62,125 bases of DNA, taken from the NCBI GenBank assembly GCA_021810205.1, contig JAJZJC010000004.1, forward strand, positions 1-62,125, given 5' to 3'. The stretch comes from Actinomycetes bacterium. Lineage in GTDB: Bacteria; Actinomycetota; Acidimicrobiia; Acidimicrobiales; RAAP-2. This document shows, in pieces, positions 1-8,403 of this stretch (within the stretch, counting starts at the first letter, position 1; the number at the start of each line of letters is the position of its first letter). The notes under the pieces were generated by a model. That model saw only the letters and a list, made by a program, of their open reading frames with translations. It was not told the DNA's origin and did not search any database. The translations under genes were made by a program, and so were the position numbers.

Positions 1-1
1 C

Positions 2-166
2 TCCCAGCCACGCGTCGCCGCCATCGAACGCTCGCACAACGTGACGATTGAGGTACTCGAACAGTACGTCGAGGCGCTCGGCGCAAAGCTCGAAGTGAAC
101 GTCGTCAAGGGTCGCCGCAAGACCCGGCTGCTGGGGGCGAACAACGAGGCTGCCAAGTCGGCCTGA
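2..166 (+). CDS. XRE-family HTH regulator (C-terminal fragment)
   Basis: This is the last 54 codons of a reading frame that enters from outside the window and stops at TGA 164-166. The peptide starts SQPRVAAIERSHNVTIEVL and continues EQYVEALGAKLEVNVVKGR. That matches the second half of a Cro/CI-type helix-turn-helix: the recognition helix containing SQPRVAAIER, then a helix that reads out the number of repeats. HigA-like antitoxins and small XRE regulators commonly end this way, with a short basic tail. A toxin or partner gene would lie upstream, outside the window. The family is fairly clear; the antitoxin role is inferred. Confidence 0.75.
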   Translation, partial: SQPRVAAIERSHNVTIEVLEQYVEALGAKLEVNVVKGRRKTRLLGANNEAAKSA

Positions 167-262
167 GCGGATGACCCATACTGTCGGCGCTCGTCGGGAG
201 AGACTCGCAGCGACCGCCGGGTAGTCACGCGCCTGCCGGCCCCCCCTTCCAATCTTCGATTG

Positions 263-275
263 GTACTAGTACAAT
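263..275 (+). promoter_or_regulatory. Palindromic operator overlapping a leaderless -10 of the GntR gene
   Basis: A perfect 10-bp palindrome, GTACTAGTAC, occupies 263-272. It overlaps a good -10 hexamer, TACAAT (270-275), which ends exactly 7 nt before the ATG at 283. The only purine-rich stretch before the ATG (AGGGA, 276-280) is 2 nt away and too close to act as a ribosome-binding site. Transcription is therefore expected to begin at or next to the ATG, giving a leaderless mRNA. The palindrome is well placed for autorepression by the GntR protein. Confidence 0.6.
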
Positions 276-282
276 AGGGACC

Positions 283-627
283 ATGGACCTGCGCATCGAC
301 CGGGGCGATCCGATGCCGCTCGCAGAGCAGGTGGCGGCCGAGATCCGGCGGGCCATCGCAGACGGGGAAGCTGGTCCCGGCGACAGGCTGCCCCTCGCCA
401 AGGACCTCGCTGCCGTGATGGGGGTGAACAAGAACACGGTGTTCCGGGCGCTTCACCTGCTCCGTGACGAAGGTCTCCTCGAGTTCCGGCGCGGCCACGG
501 GATCACCGTCGCGGGCACGCCGGAGCGGAGCATCCTTTTGACCCAAGTACGGAACCTGGTTCGCTCCGCACGGCATTACGGCTACAAGAAGAGCGACCTC
601 GTCGCCATGATCGAGGCGGTCCGCTGA
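283..627 (+). CDS. GntR-family transcriptional regulator (YtrA-like, short)
   Basis: This 114-residue protein has an N-terminal winged helix typical of GntR: PLAEQVAAEIRRAI, then GDRLP, then NKNTVFRALHLLRDEGLLE in the recognition-helix and wing region. The C-terminus is only about 40 residues (SILLTQVRNLVRSARHYGYK), as in the YtrA subfamily, which lacks a large effector domain. YtrA regulators usually head operons for ABC transporters. Here the only downstream partner is an Asp-box membrane protein whose GTG starts 1 nt after this stop. A palindromic site over the -10 suggests autoregulation. Family is confident; the ligand is unknown. Confidence 0.85.
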   Translation: MDLRIDRGDPMPLAEQVAAEIRRAIADGEAGPGDRLPLAKDLAAVMGVNKNTVFRALHLLRDEGLLEFRRGHGITVAGTPERSILLTQVRNLVRSARHYGYKKSDLVAMIEAVR

Positions 628-628
628 G

Positions 629-1990
629 GTGACGGTGCGACCTCCTCTTCTGGAAAGACCACCGGACTCTCAAGTGCCGCCGCCACTCGAGGTCCTCTTC
701 AAAGAGGCCCACGAGCGGCGCAGACGGCGTTGGATACGGACCCTCGCGGTGCTCGTCGTCGCCGCAGCGGGCGCAGGGATCTGCTACGGCGCGATCGGCA
801 GCGGCGGACGCGCCCCCGCGTCGAAAGGCGCTGCGCCCGCGTCGAACAACAAGGCGTCGGGAACGACCTCGCGCGCTACGACCAGCGGATCGTTGTGCGG
901 GAGCGGTGCCGTCGCCGTGACGAACTGTCTGATCGCGCTCTCCTTCGTCTCACCCAAAGTGGGCTTCGGCGTCTACAGCCCAGCACCGAACATCACGGGG
1001 CCCGCGGGGCAAGCCCAGATCGTCTCGACCACCGACGGCGGCTCGACATGGCACGAGGTGGGGCGCGCCCCTGTTGGCTTCGGTCGGACCGCCGTCTACC
1101 TGCCCACCCTCACCTTCGTGGACCGCTCCAACGGCGTCGAGTACGGGACACGTGGCGCCTTCGTCACCCACGACGCCGGCCGCAGCTGGGCGCCGATCCC
1201 GCTCCCGGGCCGCGTGGTCGCGAGCACCGCCGTCGGACGCCGGCTGTGGCTCACCGACACGACCTGTACACAGAGCCCGAGCACGGCATCGTGCACCGTC
1301 GGCGTCGAAGCATCGAGCGATGCCGGCCGCACGTGGCGGGCGCTCGACCTCCCGCCCGAGCCATTTCGTGCAGCGGAGACCGCTGTCGGACGAGGGGGCA
1401 CGTTGGTCGTGGCCGAGTGGGGCGACCAGGAGGGCTACGTCAGCAACAATCCCGGCGTGCTGCTCGTGAGCGCCGACGGTGGCGCAAGCTGGCAGACGTC
1501 CTCCCTGCCGTGTCCCGCGGACTTCCGTCTTGGCGGCCAACTCTCCCTCGCGCCGTCGTCACGCACCCTTTGGCTGATCTGCAGCGGTCCGGGGGCGGTC
1601 GGATTCAGGCCGAACGTCGTGTACCGCTCGACGGACCTGGGCACCTCGTGGGTCGCCGAGTCCAGCTACCCCCCGGCCTTGGCCGCCACAGCCAGGCTGC
1701 CGGCGGGCGCACCTACAAGCACGATCGACGCGCTGGTGGCTCGCTCGAGCACCGACGCCTGGGTGCTCGAAATGACCCGGGGCGGGCTGCTCGCGACCAG
1801 CGACGGTGGTCGCAGGTGGCACGAGGCCATGCCCCAGACCATCCAGCGCGGCATCGACACAACGCGCGACACGCTCGACATGGTCAGCCCCACCCGCGCG
1901 TACCTGGCGTCCCACGCGTTCTCGCCCACCGACCACGGCGGATTGTGGCGCACCGAAGATGGCGGTCGGACCTGGCACAGGCTTCGGTAG
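629..1990 (+). CDS. Membrane-anchored Asp-box (BNR) beta-propeller protein
   Basis: The GTG start lies 1 nt after the GntR stop, so the two genes are probably co-transcribed. About 35 polar residues with a basic cluster (RRRRWIRTL) precede one membrane segment near residues 38-58, then a Ser/Thr/Ala-rich linker. The extracellular part carries seven Asp-box motifs: TTDGGSTW, THDAGRSW, SSDAGRTW, SADGGASW, STDLGTSW, TSDGGRRW and TEDGGRTW. This fits a seven-bladed propeller like those in sialidase-fold and Ycf48-type proteins. Sialidase catalytic residues are not evident, so a binding or scaffold role outside the membrane is more likely than hydrolysis. Confidence 0.8.
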   Translation: MTVRPPLLERPPDSQVPPPLEVLFKEAHERRRRRWIRTLAVLVVAAAGAGICYGAIGSGGRAPASKGAAPASNNKASGTTSRATTSGSLCGSGAVAVTNCLIALSFVSPKVGFGVYSPAPNITGPAGQAQIVSTTDGGSTWHEVGRAPVGFGRTAVYLPTLTFVDRSNGVEYGTRGAFVTHDAGRSWAPIPLPGRVVASTAVGRRLWLTDTTCTQSPSTASCTVGVEASSDAGRTWRALDLPPEPFRAAETAVGRGGTLVVAEWGDQEGYVSNNPGVLLVSADGGASWQTSSLPCPADFRLGGQLSLAPSSRTLWLICSGPGAVGFRPNVVYRSTDLGTSWVAESSYPPALAATARLPAGAPTSTIDALVARSSTDAWVLEMTRGGLLATSDGGRRWHEAMPQTIQRGIDTTRDTLDMVSPTRAYLASHAFSPTDHGGLWRTEDGGRTWHRLR

Positions 1991-2283
1991 CAGCGCCGCG
2001 TCGCTGTGAAGATACTGACTGCCCCTGACACGAAGCGAAAGATCGCGTAATCCCTGGGACTGGACTTCAATAGTTGGATCGCCGCGTTCGCGTCACCTTC
2101 GACGACCCGACGGCGAGGCTCGTCAGCCTCAAGCCGGATCATCCGTTGCGTCTGAGGGACTTGTCCTTCGTGACAACTCATCTGGATGCATGAAAGCGCC
2201 CCATTCCACCTGGCAGCGGCACCAGGGTGGGCGTCACCAACCGCCGACAAGGCGTTGCTCGCGAGTTGTACCACGGACGTGTG
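1991..2283. other. Intergenic stretch with no convincing gene
   Basis: About 290 bp separates the convergent propeller and ClpN genes. Antisense open frames cross it, but none has a start, Shine-Dalgarno or recognisable motif. I see no strong terminator hairpin. A decayed sequence is possible but cannot be identified. Confidence 0.4.
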
Positions 2284-3114
2284 TCAACTGATCTCGCCAG
2301 AGTCGCTCTCTTCAGCGGACCCGCGCTCGTCATCCGCAAGTGGAGTGGGTGGAGACTCTTCCCCCGAACTCGGCGCGTCGGGCTGGTCGTCTTGCTCCTC
2401 GGCTTCTTCCGGGGGGAGTTCGTGAATCACCGAGAGCCGGAGTCCCGGTCCGTCGTCGGTGTCGACCGAACTGAGATGGAGGCGGCTCTCGTTGACACCG
2501 TCGAGGCCAAGCCTGCGGGCGAGCTCGACGAGCCGGTCATATGCAGCTGCGAAGTCCGTTGGCCCCCGCCCGGCCACGACGACCTCCGCCGAACATCGGC
2601 AGCCGACTGCTAGATTGCCCCGCCCGGCCATCTTCCATCGAGACGTGCCGGTCGGTGCGCCGAGGGCATCTCCTCTTTGGTAGCCGGACATGAGTTGGAT
2701 GACCTGCTGGCGCACCCGGCCCAGATCGGCCCCCAGGCTCACGAGCACCTGAGCGGCCACGCCTTCACCTTCGCGCACGACGCCGAGGAGGAGGTGCTCA
2801 GTGCCTATGTAGCTGTGTCCGAGCTGGAGCGCTTCGCGCAGGGAAAGTTCGAGAACCTTCTTCGCCCGGGGCGTGAACGGGGGCGACCCGCTCGGGGCGC
2901 CCGCCGCTATGCCGACCGTCTCCTCCACCTTCGCGCGCGCAGCTGTGAGCGAGATGCCGAGCAACCCAAGTGCCTTCGCCGCGACACCCTCACCCTCGTG
3001 GATCAACCCCAAGAGGATGTGTTCGGTCCCGATGAAGCCGTGGTTGAAGAGGCGCGCTTCTTCCTGGGCCAACACCAGCACTCGCCGTGCCCGGTCGGTG
3101 AAGCGCTCGAACGT
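2284..3114 (-). CDS. Stand-alone Clp N-terminal (ClpN) double-repeat protein, ACG at canonical start
   Basis: Residues 1-150 closely match the ClpC N-domain: FERFTDRARRVL, NHGFIGTEHILLGLIHEGEG, then the second repeat FTPRAKKVLELSLREALQ and GHSYIGTEHLLLGVVREGEG. No AAA+ ATPase module follows. Instead there is a roughly 110-residue tail ending in an acidic Glu/Asp/Ser/Pro-rich stretch. ClpC proteins begin MFERFTDRARR; here the codon at that Met position (3112-3114) is ACG. It has a textbook GGGAGG (3123-3128) 8 nt upstream. The frame stays open to an upstream start at 3267 but the extra residues show no family similarity. Either ACG initiates or an upstream GTG/ATG is used. Possible role: adaptor or decoy for the Clp protease. 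Family is certain; start and role are not. Confidence 0.75.
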   Translation of the reverse strand, partial: TFERFTDRARRVLVLAQEEARLFNHGFIGTEHILLGLIHEGEGVAAKALGLLGISLTAARAKVEETVGIAAGAPSGSPPFTPRAKKVLELSLREALQLGHSYIGTEHLLLGVVREGEGVAAQVLVSLGADLGRVRQQVIQLMSGYQRGDALGAPTGTSRWKMAGRGNLAVGCRCSAEVVVAGRGPTDFAAAYDRLVELARRLGLDGVNESRLHLSSVDTDDGPGLRLSVIHELPPEEAEEQDDQPDAPSSGEESPPTPLADDERGSAEESDSGEIS

Positions 3115-3404
3115 CTCACCATCCTCCCACTGTCGCGTCTCTTTCGTCGTCCGAGAACACTCGACGAGCTCTTCGCCGATGGCGGCAGCAAGGGACAGTG
3201 CCTCGAGGGCAACGCCGTCATTTCCGACGGTGAACGCCAAAATGGGGGTCGTGACGATCCACCGCACCAGCCGGGCAGCGGCTCAGTCCCGCCCGGCGAT
3301 GACGATCGGGGAGCCCGCTGAGCTCACCTATGTCGAGGGCGGCCGATCCCGGCTCCCTGCGGGCCGAAGTACAACCGCAGGCACCCGCGGCGCTACATGT
3401 TCGA

Positions 3405-4658
3405 CTACCGGCGTGCTGCCGGTGCCTTCGCTGGCGCGGCTCGAGCTGGATGTCGTGAACTCGTCTTGGGTGAGACGCACTGAGAGTCGGCGGCCAGCGC
3501 CCGCCCGAGCGCGGCAGCGGCCTCGCGGTCGCGCTGCTCGAGGGCGTGGCTGTAGACGCGCAGGGTGACACTGGCGTCGGCGTGCCCCAGCCGACCGGCT
3601 GCCGTGCGCACGTCGATGCCGGCAGCGATCATCTCCGTCGCCGAGAAATGCCGCATTTCGTGAAGGTGCGTCTTCACGCCGGCCGCCCGGGCCATACGCG
3701 TCGTGAACTTCGTGACCAGTGCCGGCATGTAGGGCTCGGCACCGACCGGAGAACGGGAGAACACGAACCCGTCGTTCGGGACCTCGAGCCCGAGCTCGTC
3801 GGCCAGCGCGTCCACCTCGGCGCGGTGCCGCTCGAGGACCGCCATCGCGACGACGTCGAGCCCGATCCGGCGCTCGGCGTGCGTCTTGGTCGTCTTCTCA
3901 GCCCATCCCCCGCCGTGGGTCTCGTAGACCGAGCGGGCGATGGCGAGCGTGGCGACCTGCCAGTCGATGTCGGACCACCGGAGCGCGCACAGCTCCCCCC
4001 GACGAGCGCCGGTGAGCGCGGCCATGAGGATGAACGACGCGAGGGCCGGTTCCACCTCTTCGGCCTTCCGCACGATCGCTTGGACCTGCTGTGGGGTCGG
4101 TGCCTTCACTTGGGCCGCGTGCACTGGCGGCGGCGTGGCCCGGAGCGCCACGTTGCGGTCGACGAGTTCCCAACGCTCCGCCTGGTGCAGCGCGGCACCG
4201 ATGAGCGCATGCACGCGCCGCACGGTCGTCGCCTTGTTCCCCTTGGCCGTGAGCTTGGCGTACAGCCGGTCGAGGTCTGCAGCGCTGAGCTTGGCGAGCC
4301 GCGTCTTGCCCAGCTCCGGCCGCACGACTGCATCTGCAATCTGGCGGTACTTGACCATGGTCGTCGGTGACCGGCCGAGCGATTCACCGTGAGCGAGGAA
4401 GCGGTCGAGCAAGTCCCCTACCGTCGTCGTTCCAGTCGCGCCGTTGCCACGCGCGACCGTAGCGGCCATCTTCGCCAACTCCTTGTCGGCGAGCCGCTTG
4501 CCGGCGCCCGGCTTCACCGCCTGGGGCGTGCCGTCATTCGCCTTCGCCCGCGTGTCAAGGGTCTTCGTCACCTGTATCGGCGTTCCGTTGGCGCGGCGTC
4601 CCGCGTACACGCGCAGTCGCCACACTCCGGGCCTGATCTCGGTCTTGGTGCCGTTCAC
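3405..4658 (-). CDS. Tyrosine recombinase / phage-type integrase
   Basis: This is a 417-residue integrase. The N-terminus looks like an AP2-like arm-binding region (GVWRLRVYAGRRANGTPIQV), followed by a SAM-like core-binding domain (TVGDLLDRFLAHGESLGRSP). The catalytic domain shows the active-site residues: Arg in LTGARRGELCALRW, the box-II HEMRH, and LGHADASVTLRVYSH, where Tyr is the nucleophile. The GTG start at 4658 has TACAGT 6 nt upstream and no Shine-Dalgarno. The gene starts about 70 nt from the 3' end of a tRNA gene and reads away from it, the classic position of an integrase of an element inserted in a tRNA. It appears intact. Confidence 0.9.
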   Translation of the reverse strand: MNGTKTEIRPGVWRLRVYAGRRANGTPIQVTKTLDTRAKANDGTPQAVKPGAGKRLADKELAKMAATVARGNGATGTTTVGDLLDRFLAHGESLGRSPTTMVKYRQIADAVVRPELGKTRLAKLSAADLDRLYAKLTAKGNKATTVRRVHALIGAALHQAERWELVDRNVALRATPPPVHAAQVKAPTPQQVQAIVRKAEEVEPALASFILMAALTGARRGELCALRWSDIDWQVATLAIARSVYETHGGGWAEKTTKTHAERRIGLDVVAMAVLERHRAEVDALADELGLEVPNDGFVFSRSPVGAEPYMPALVTKFTTRMARAAGVKTHLHEMRHFSATEMIAAGIDVRTAAGRLGHADASVTLRVYSHALEQRDREAAAALGRALAADSQCVSPKTSSRHPARAAPAKAPAARR

Positions 4659-4664
4659 GCTGCC

Positions 4665-4686
4665 ACTGTAGTCACGTTGTAGTTAC
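4665..4686 (-). promoter_or_regulatory. Integrase promoter with tandem 11-bp direct repeats
   Basis: On the minus strand two imperfect 11-bp copies lie head to tail: GTAACTACAAC then GTGACTACAGT. The second copy contains the probable -10 TACAGT (4665-4670), 6 nt before the GTG start. Sites of this kind near an integrase are typical arm-type sites or an operator for autorepression. The role is inferred from position. Confidence 0.4.
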
Positions 4687-4725
4687 AGCCGCTCGCATGC
4701 CGCTCAGAAATAGCCTTTGACCAGG

Positions 4726-4798
4726 TGGGGCCGGCAGGGATCGAACCTGCGACCGAGGGATTATGAGTCCCCTGCTCTGACCACTGAGCTACGGCCCC
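4726..4798 (-). tRNA. tRNA with CAU anticodon (Met elongator, or Ile2 if lysidine-modified)
   Basis: The 73-nt cloverleaf is complete. The acceptor GGGGCCG pairs with CGGCCCC plus discriminator A, the D-arm begins TAGCTCAG, the anticodon stem GGGGA/TCCCT encloses CTCATAA (anticodon CAT), and the T-arm contains GGTTCGATCC. The 3' CCA is not encoded. It is not an initiator, because the first pair is G-C. Elongator Met and lysidine-type Ile2 cannot be separated by eye. Its 3' end faces the integrase gene, so it is a likely attachment site. Confidence 0.92.
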
Positions 4799-4986
4799 GC
4801 GAGCGCCACCGTGCTCCGGCGCTCGGCTCAAACTATCGGCCACAGAAAGCGGCGCACCACCACCGCGGCACCACGAGCGAGCGCCCCCACCCGCACCGAC
4901 GGCATCACCGAGGCGGCAGGCACGATCCCCGGCGGCGCGCTGGCGATGGTCCGCCTCGACGGGACGCGCGCGCGAAGCTGGCCTGC

Positions 4987-7900
4987 GTGCGAGCTCATGA
5001 CCCACGGGCAGCTGACAGTGGAACGCCGGCTGCCGGCGACCGGTGGGGGTCCGCTCTCTTGGAGAGAGCGGGAGACGGGAAGCTTCGCGGGCTCGCCGTC
5101 GAGCTGATCCGCCACGCGCCGGCCAGCTACCGAGAGCGCACGCCTCCGGACCAGGCAGCGCTCGACTTGGAGGAGCTCCGGGCCCTCTACGACGACGTAC
5201 GGGCTGTGCAGGCCACAGGAGCACTCGGCGGCCACCAGCGCTTCGTCGTGCGCCCATTGGCCCCGCGCAAGTTCCACATCCGTCGATTCGCGGACCGACC
5301 AGTCGACCTCACGTCGCTCCTCCCTCTCTTGGAGAGCTTCTCGCTCGTCGTCGAGGACTCGGTGCCGCACCGCTTCGAGATCGAGCCCGACATCGAGACC
5401 TGTATCGACGACATCGGCGTCCGGCTGACCCAACCGACCGGTGGCTCCTCGTCGACCTTCGATCCCGCGGCGGGAGGCCAACGGCTCATCGACGCGCTCG
5501 ACGCGGTCGTCCGGGGCCGCAGCGAGATCGACCGGCTGAACGGGCTCGTCTGCTCGGCACGGCTCGACTGGCGAGAGGTGTCGGTGCTGCGCGCCTATGC
5601 GCACTACTGGGCCCAGTGCGCCCCCGCGATCGCATCGTGCGACCTCGAAGACGCCGTGCTCGATCACCCCGCGGTGGCACGGGCGCTCCTCGACTACTTC
5701 ACTGCCAGATTCGACCCGGTCACCCATGACGTGCCAAACGCCTCGATCGCACGCGCGGCATGTGTCGCGGAGCTCGGCAAGGTGCCACAGCTGCGCGCAG
5801 ACCGCGCGCTCCGTATCTTGTTGTCACTGATCGATGCCACCCTTCGCACGAGCTACTTCCAGCGCGACACACTGGGCCGGCCGCACGAGACGGTGTCGCT
5901 GAAGCTCGCGAGCGCGAAGGTGCCCCAGCTCCCGGCGCCCCATCCCCACGTCGAGACGTGGGTGCACGGGCCGCGCGTGGAAGGAATCCACCTTCGAGCA
6001 GGTCTCGTCGCTCGCGGCGGGATCAGATGGAGCGAGCGCCCCGACGACTTCCGCACCGAAGTACTCGACCTCATGGTCGCGCAGGTCAAGAAGAACGCGA
6101 TCATCGTGCCGACGGGGGCAAAGGGCGGCTTCGTCTGCCGGATCCACGAGGTGGCCGGGCGCGACGAGGTGCGCCGGTGTTACGTGACCTTTGTGCGCGC
6201 GCTGCTCGACGTGACCGACAACCTGGTCGGGGGGAAGGTCACGGGACCACCGGCCGTCGTTGCCCACGACGGCGCCGATCCCTACTTCGTCGTGGCTGCG
6301 GACAAAGGAACGGCGGACTTCTCCGATCTGGCGAATGAGGTGAGCGCCGCGCACGGGTTCTGGCTGGGCGATGCCTTCGCATCGGGCGGCAGCCACGGCT
6401 ACAACCACAAAGAGATGGGTATCACCGCTCGCGGCGCGTGGGTCGCGGTGCGACGCCACTTTCACCAGCTCGGCATCGACGTACAGCGCGAGCCCATCAC
6501 GGTGGCGGGTGTCGGCGACATGTCCGGCGACGTCTTCGGCAACGGCATGCTCTCTAGCGACAAGCTCCGGTTGATCGCGGCGTTCGACCATCGACACGTC
6601 TTCCTCGATCCGGACCCCGACGAGGCCGCATCCTTCGCAGAGCGCAAGCGACTCGCGTCCCTGCCCACGTCGAGCTGGGCGGACTACTCCCGACACACCA
6701 TCTCGCAGGGTGGGGGGGTGTGGTCACGCGACACGAAGGCGATCCCGCTCGCACCCCAGGCGCGCCGAGCGCTCGGGGTCGACGCGGAGACGATGTCACC
6801 GCCCGAGCTCGTCAGCGCGATACTCGAAGCGCCCGTGGACCTGCTCTGGTTCGGGGGGATCGGCACCTACGTGAAGGCGACGGAGGAGTCCGACGCCGAC
6901 GTCGGCGACCATGCCAACGACGAAGTCCGGGTCGTCGCCGAGCGCGTGCGCGCCCGCGTCGTCGGAGAAGGGGCAAACCTCGCGCTCACCCAGCGGGCTC
7001 GCATCCGCTATTCGCGCCGGGGCGGGCGGATCAACGCCGATTTCATCGACAACGCCGCCGGGGTGGCGACCTCCGACCGCGAGGTGAACCTGAAGATCCT
7101 CCTGGCGCTCGCGATCGAAGACGGGCGCCTCACGCCGTCCGAACGGGATCGGTACCTGGAGCGGGCCCAGCACGAGGTGGCTTCCGAGGTGCTCCGGCAG
7201 GTGAGCCACAGCGTCGCGGCGCTCACTCGTGCGGTCCCTGACAGCGCACTTCAGCTCGACGCCTACGCCGCGCTCCTCGATCTTCTCGAGGCCCGTGGCA
7301 CCCTCGACAGGCGAGTCGAGGCGTTGCCGGACACCGAGGAGTTCGCGTTGCGGCGCGGAGCCGGTGCCGGCATGATCCGCCCGGAGCTCGCCGTGCTCCT
7401 CGCGTATGCCAAGTCGGATCTGAGCGCCGCCATCGAGTCTTCACCGGTCGTCTCGGATCCCTCGCTCATGGCCTCGCTCAGCGCCTACTTCCCATCGGCG
7501 ATGCGCGAGGACTTCGCGGACCTGATCGGCGAGCATCGACTCCGCTCGCAGCTGCTCGCCACCGACCTCGCCGGCGAGATCATCGACCAGCTCGGGGCAG
7601 TGTGGGCCCACGAGACCGCCGCCGAGCTGAGCCGAGACCTCGCCGATGTCGCCGGCGGGTTCTGGGCCTCTCGCCAGGTGGTGGGCGCCGACGCACTGTG
7701 GGGTGAGCTCGACGAGCGATGGAGCGAGCTCTCGGCCGACGCCGACGCGATGCTGCACCGCGTGGCGGGCGACGCCACCGCTTCCCTCGCCCGTCGCTAC
7801 GTGCGGCAAGGGGAGACCTCCGCTCCGAGCGTCCTCATCGACCAGGATCTACCGATCGCCGACGAGCTCGTGACTCTTCGGCTCTCGGAGCGCGCACTGA

Positions 7901-8358
7901 ACGAGCTCGTGGCAAGCGGCGTCGACCGTCCGAGCGCCGAACGATGGCTGTCGGTTACCGCACGTGCGAGAGTCGGCGAGGTCGGTCCGCTCGTTCGGAG
8001 CACGGGCCGCTCGGTGCGCGACGTCGCCGCCGCGCTCGACCTCGTCGACGAAGCCGCAGGCGCCGCCCGGATGCGCGAGGCCATCGAGAGAGCACCGACG
8101 ACCGACCGTTGGCGGGCATGGCTCGCGCGAGCGATGCTCGACGACCTGGAGGACTGGTGCCAGCAGGCTGCCGCGGACCTGCTCGCACGTGGGGGCGACC
8201 CGGCAGATCCGATGACCGGCTGGGCCGCAGTGCACGAAGCGCAGCTGGCCGCCGCCCGTCGTCTCCTTGTCACGCTCGACAGCCACGGGGCAGACCCGGT
8301 CACGATCGTGGCGGTCGCGCTCCGGCGTCTCCCCCGCCTGACGAGCACCACTGCATAG
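4987..8358 (+). CDS. NAD-specific glutamate dehydrogenase, large (L-GDH115/180) type
   Basis: The enzyme oxidatively deaminates glutamate to 2-oxoglutarate with NAD. The catalytic core is clear: GIRWSERPDDFRTEVLDLM, KKNAIIVPTGAKGGFV, VGDMSGDVFGNGML in the dinucleotide-binding part, and a long C-terminal helical region (RPELAVLLAYAKSDL). The frame is open back to 4717, but that part is the antisense of the tRNA and low-complexity Arg/His sequence. I use GTG 4987; TTG 5059 is an alternative. This gives about 1,120 residues, near the 115-kDa class and lacking most of the N-terminal ACT region of the 180-kDa class. Family is certain; the start is uncertain. Confidence 0.88.
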   Translation: MRAHDPRAADSGTPAAGDRWGSALLERAGDGKLRGLAVELIRHAPASYRERTPPDQAALDLEELRALYDDVRAVQATGALGGHQRFVVRPLAPRKFHIRRFADRPVDLTSLLPLLESFSLVVEDSVPHRFEIEPDIETCIDDIGVRLTQPTGGSSSTFDPAAGGQRLIDALDAVVRGRSEIDRLNGLVCSARLDWREVSVLRAYAHYWAQCAPAIASCDLEDAVLDHPAVARALLDYFTARFDPVTHDVPNASIARAACVAELGKVPQLRADRALRILLSLIDATLRTSYFQRDTLGRPHETVSLKLASAKVPQLPAPHPHVETWVHGPRVEGIHLRAGLVARGGIRWSERPDDFRTEVLDLMVAQVKKNAIIVPTGAKGGFVCRIHEVAGRDEVRRCYVTFVRALLDVTDNLVGGKVTGPPAVVAHDGADPYFVVAADKGTADFSDLANEVSAAHGFWLGDAFASGGSHGYNHKEMGITARGAWVAVRRHFHQLGIDVQREPITVAGVGDMSGDVFGNGMLSSDKLRLIAAFDHRHVFLDPDPDEAASFAERKRLASLPTSSWADYSRHTISQGGGVWSRDTKAIPLAPQARRALGVDAETMSPPELVSAILEAPVDLLWFGGIGTYVKATEESDADVGDHANDEVRVVAERVRARVVGEGANLALTQRARIRYSRRGGRINADFIDNAAGVATSDREVNLKILLALAIEDGRLTPSERDRYLERAQHEVASEVLRQVSHSVAALTRAVPDSALQLDAYAALLDLLEARGTLDRRVEALPDTEEFALRRGAGAGMIRPELAVLLAYAKSDLSAAIESSPVVSDPSLMASLSAYFPSAMREDFADLIGEHRLRSQLLATDLAGEIIDQLGAVWAHETAAELSRDLADVAGGFWASRQVVGADALWGELDERWSELSADADAMLHRVAGDATASLARRYVRQGETSAPSVLIDQDLPIADELVTLRLSERALNELVASGVDRPSAERWLSVTARARVGEVGPLVRSTGRSVRDVAAALDLVDEAAGAARMREAIERAPTTDRWRAWLARAMLDDLEDWCQQAAADLLARGGDPADPMTGWAAVHEAQLAAARRLLVTLDSHGADPVTIVAVALRRLPRLTSTTA

Positions 8359-8403
8359 GCATCGTTCGACGTCGCGGTCCTCGCCGGTCAGTCCGAGAGC
8401 CGC

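Noticed and set aside
730-2028. A 432-codon plus-strand frame overlapping the propeller gene
   Set aside because: Arg-rich shadow of the real frame; high GC leaves many long alternative frames open.
1666-2274. A 202-codon antisense frame over the end of the propeller gene and the following gap
   Set aside because: No ribosome-binding site or motif, and most of it is the complement of a well-supported gene.
4717-4986. Use of ATG 4717 as the start of the glutamate dehydrogenase
   Set aside because: This part is the antisense of the tRNA(CAU) gene and low-complexity Arg/His sequence without family similarity.
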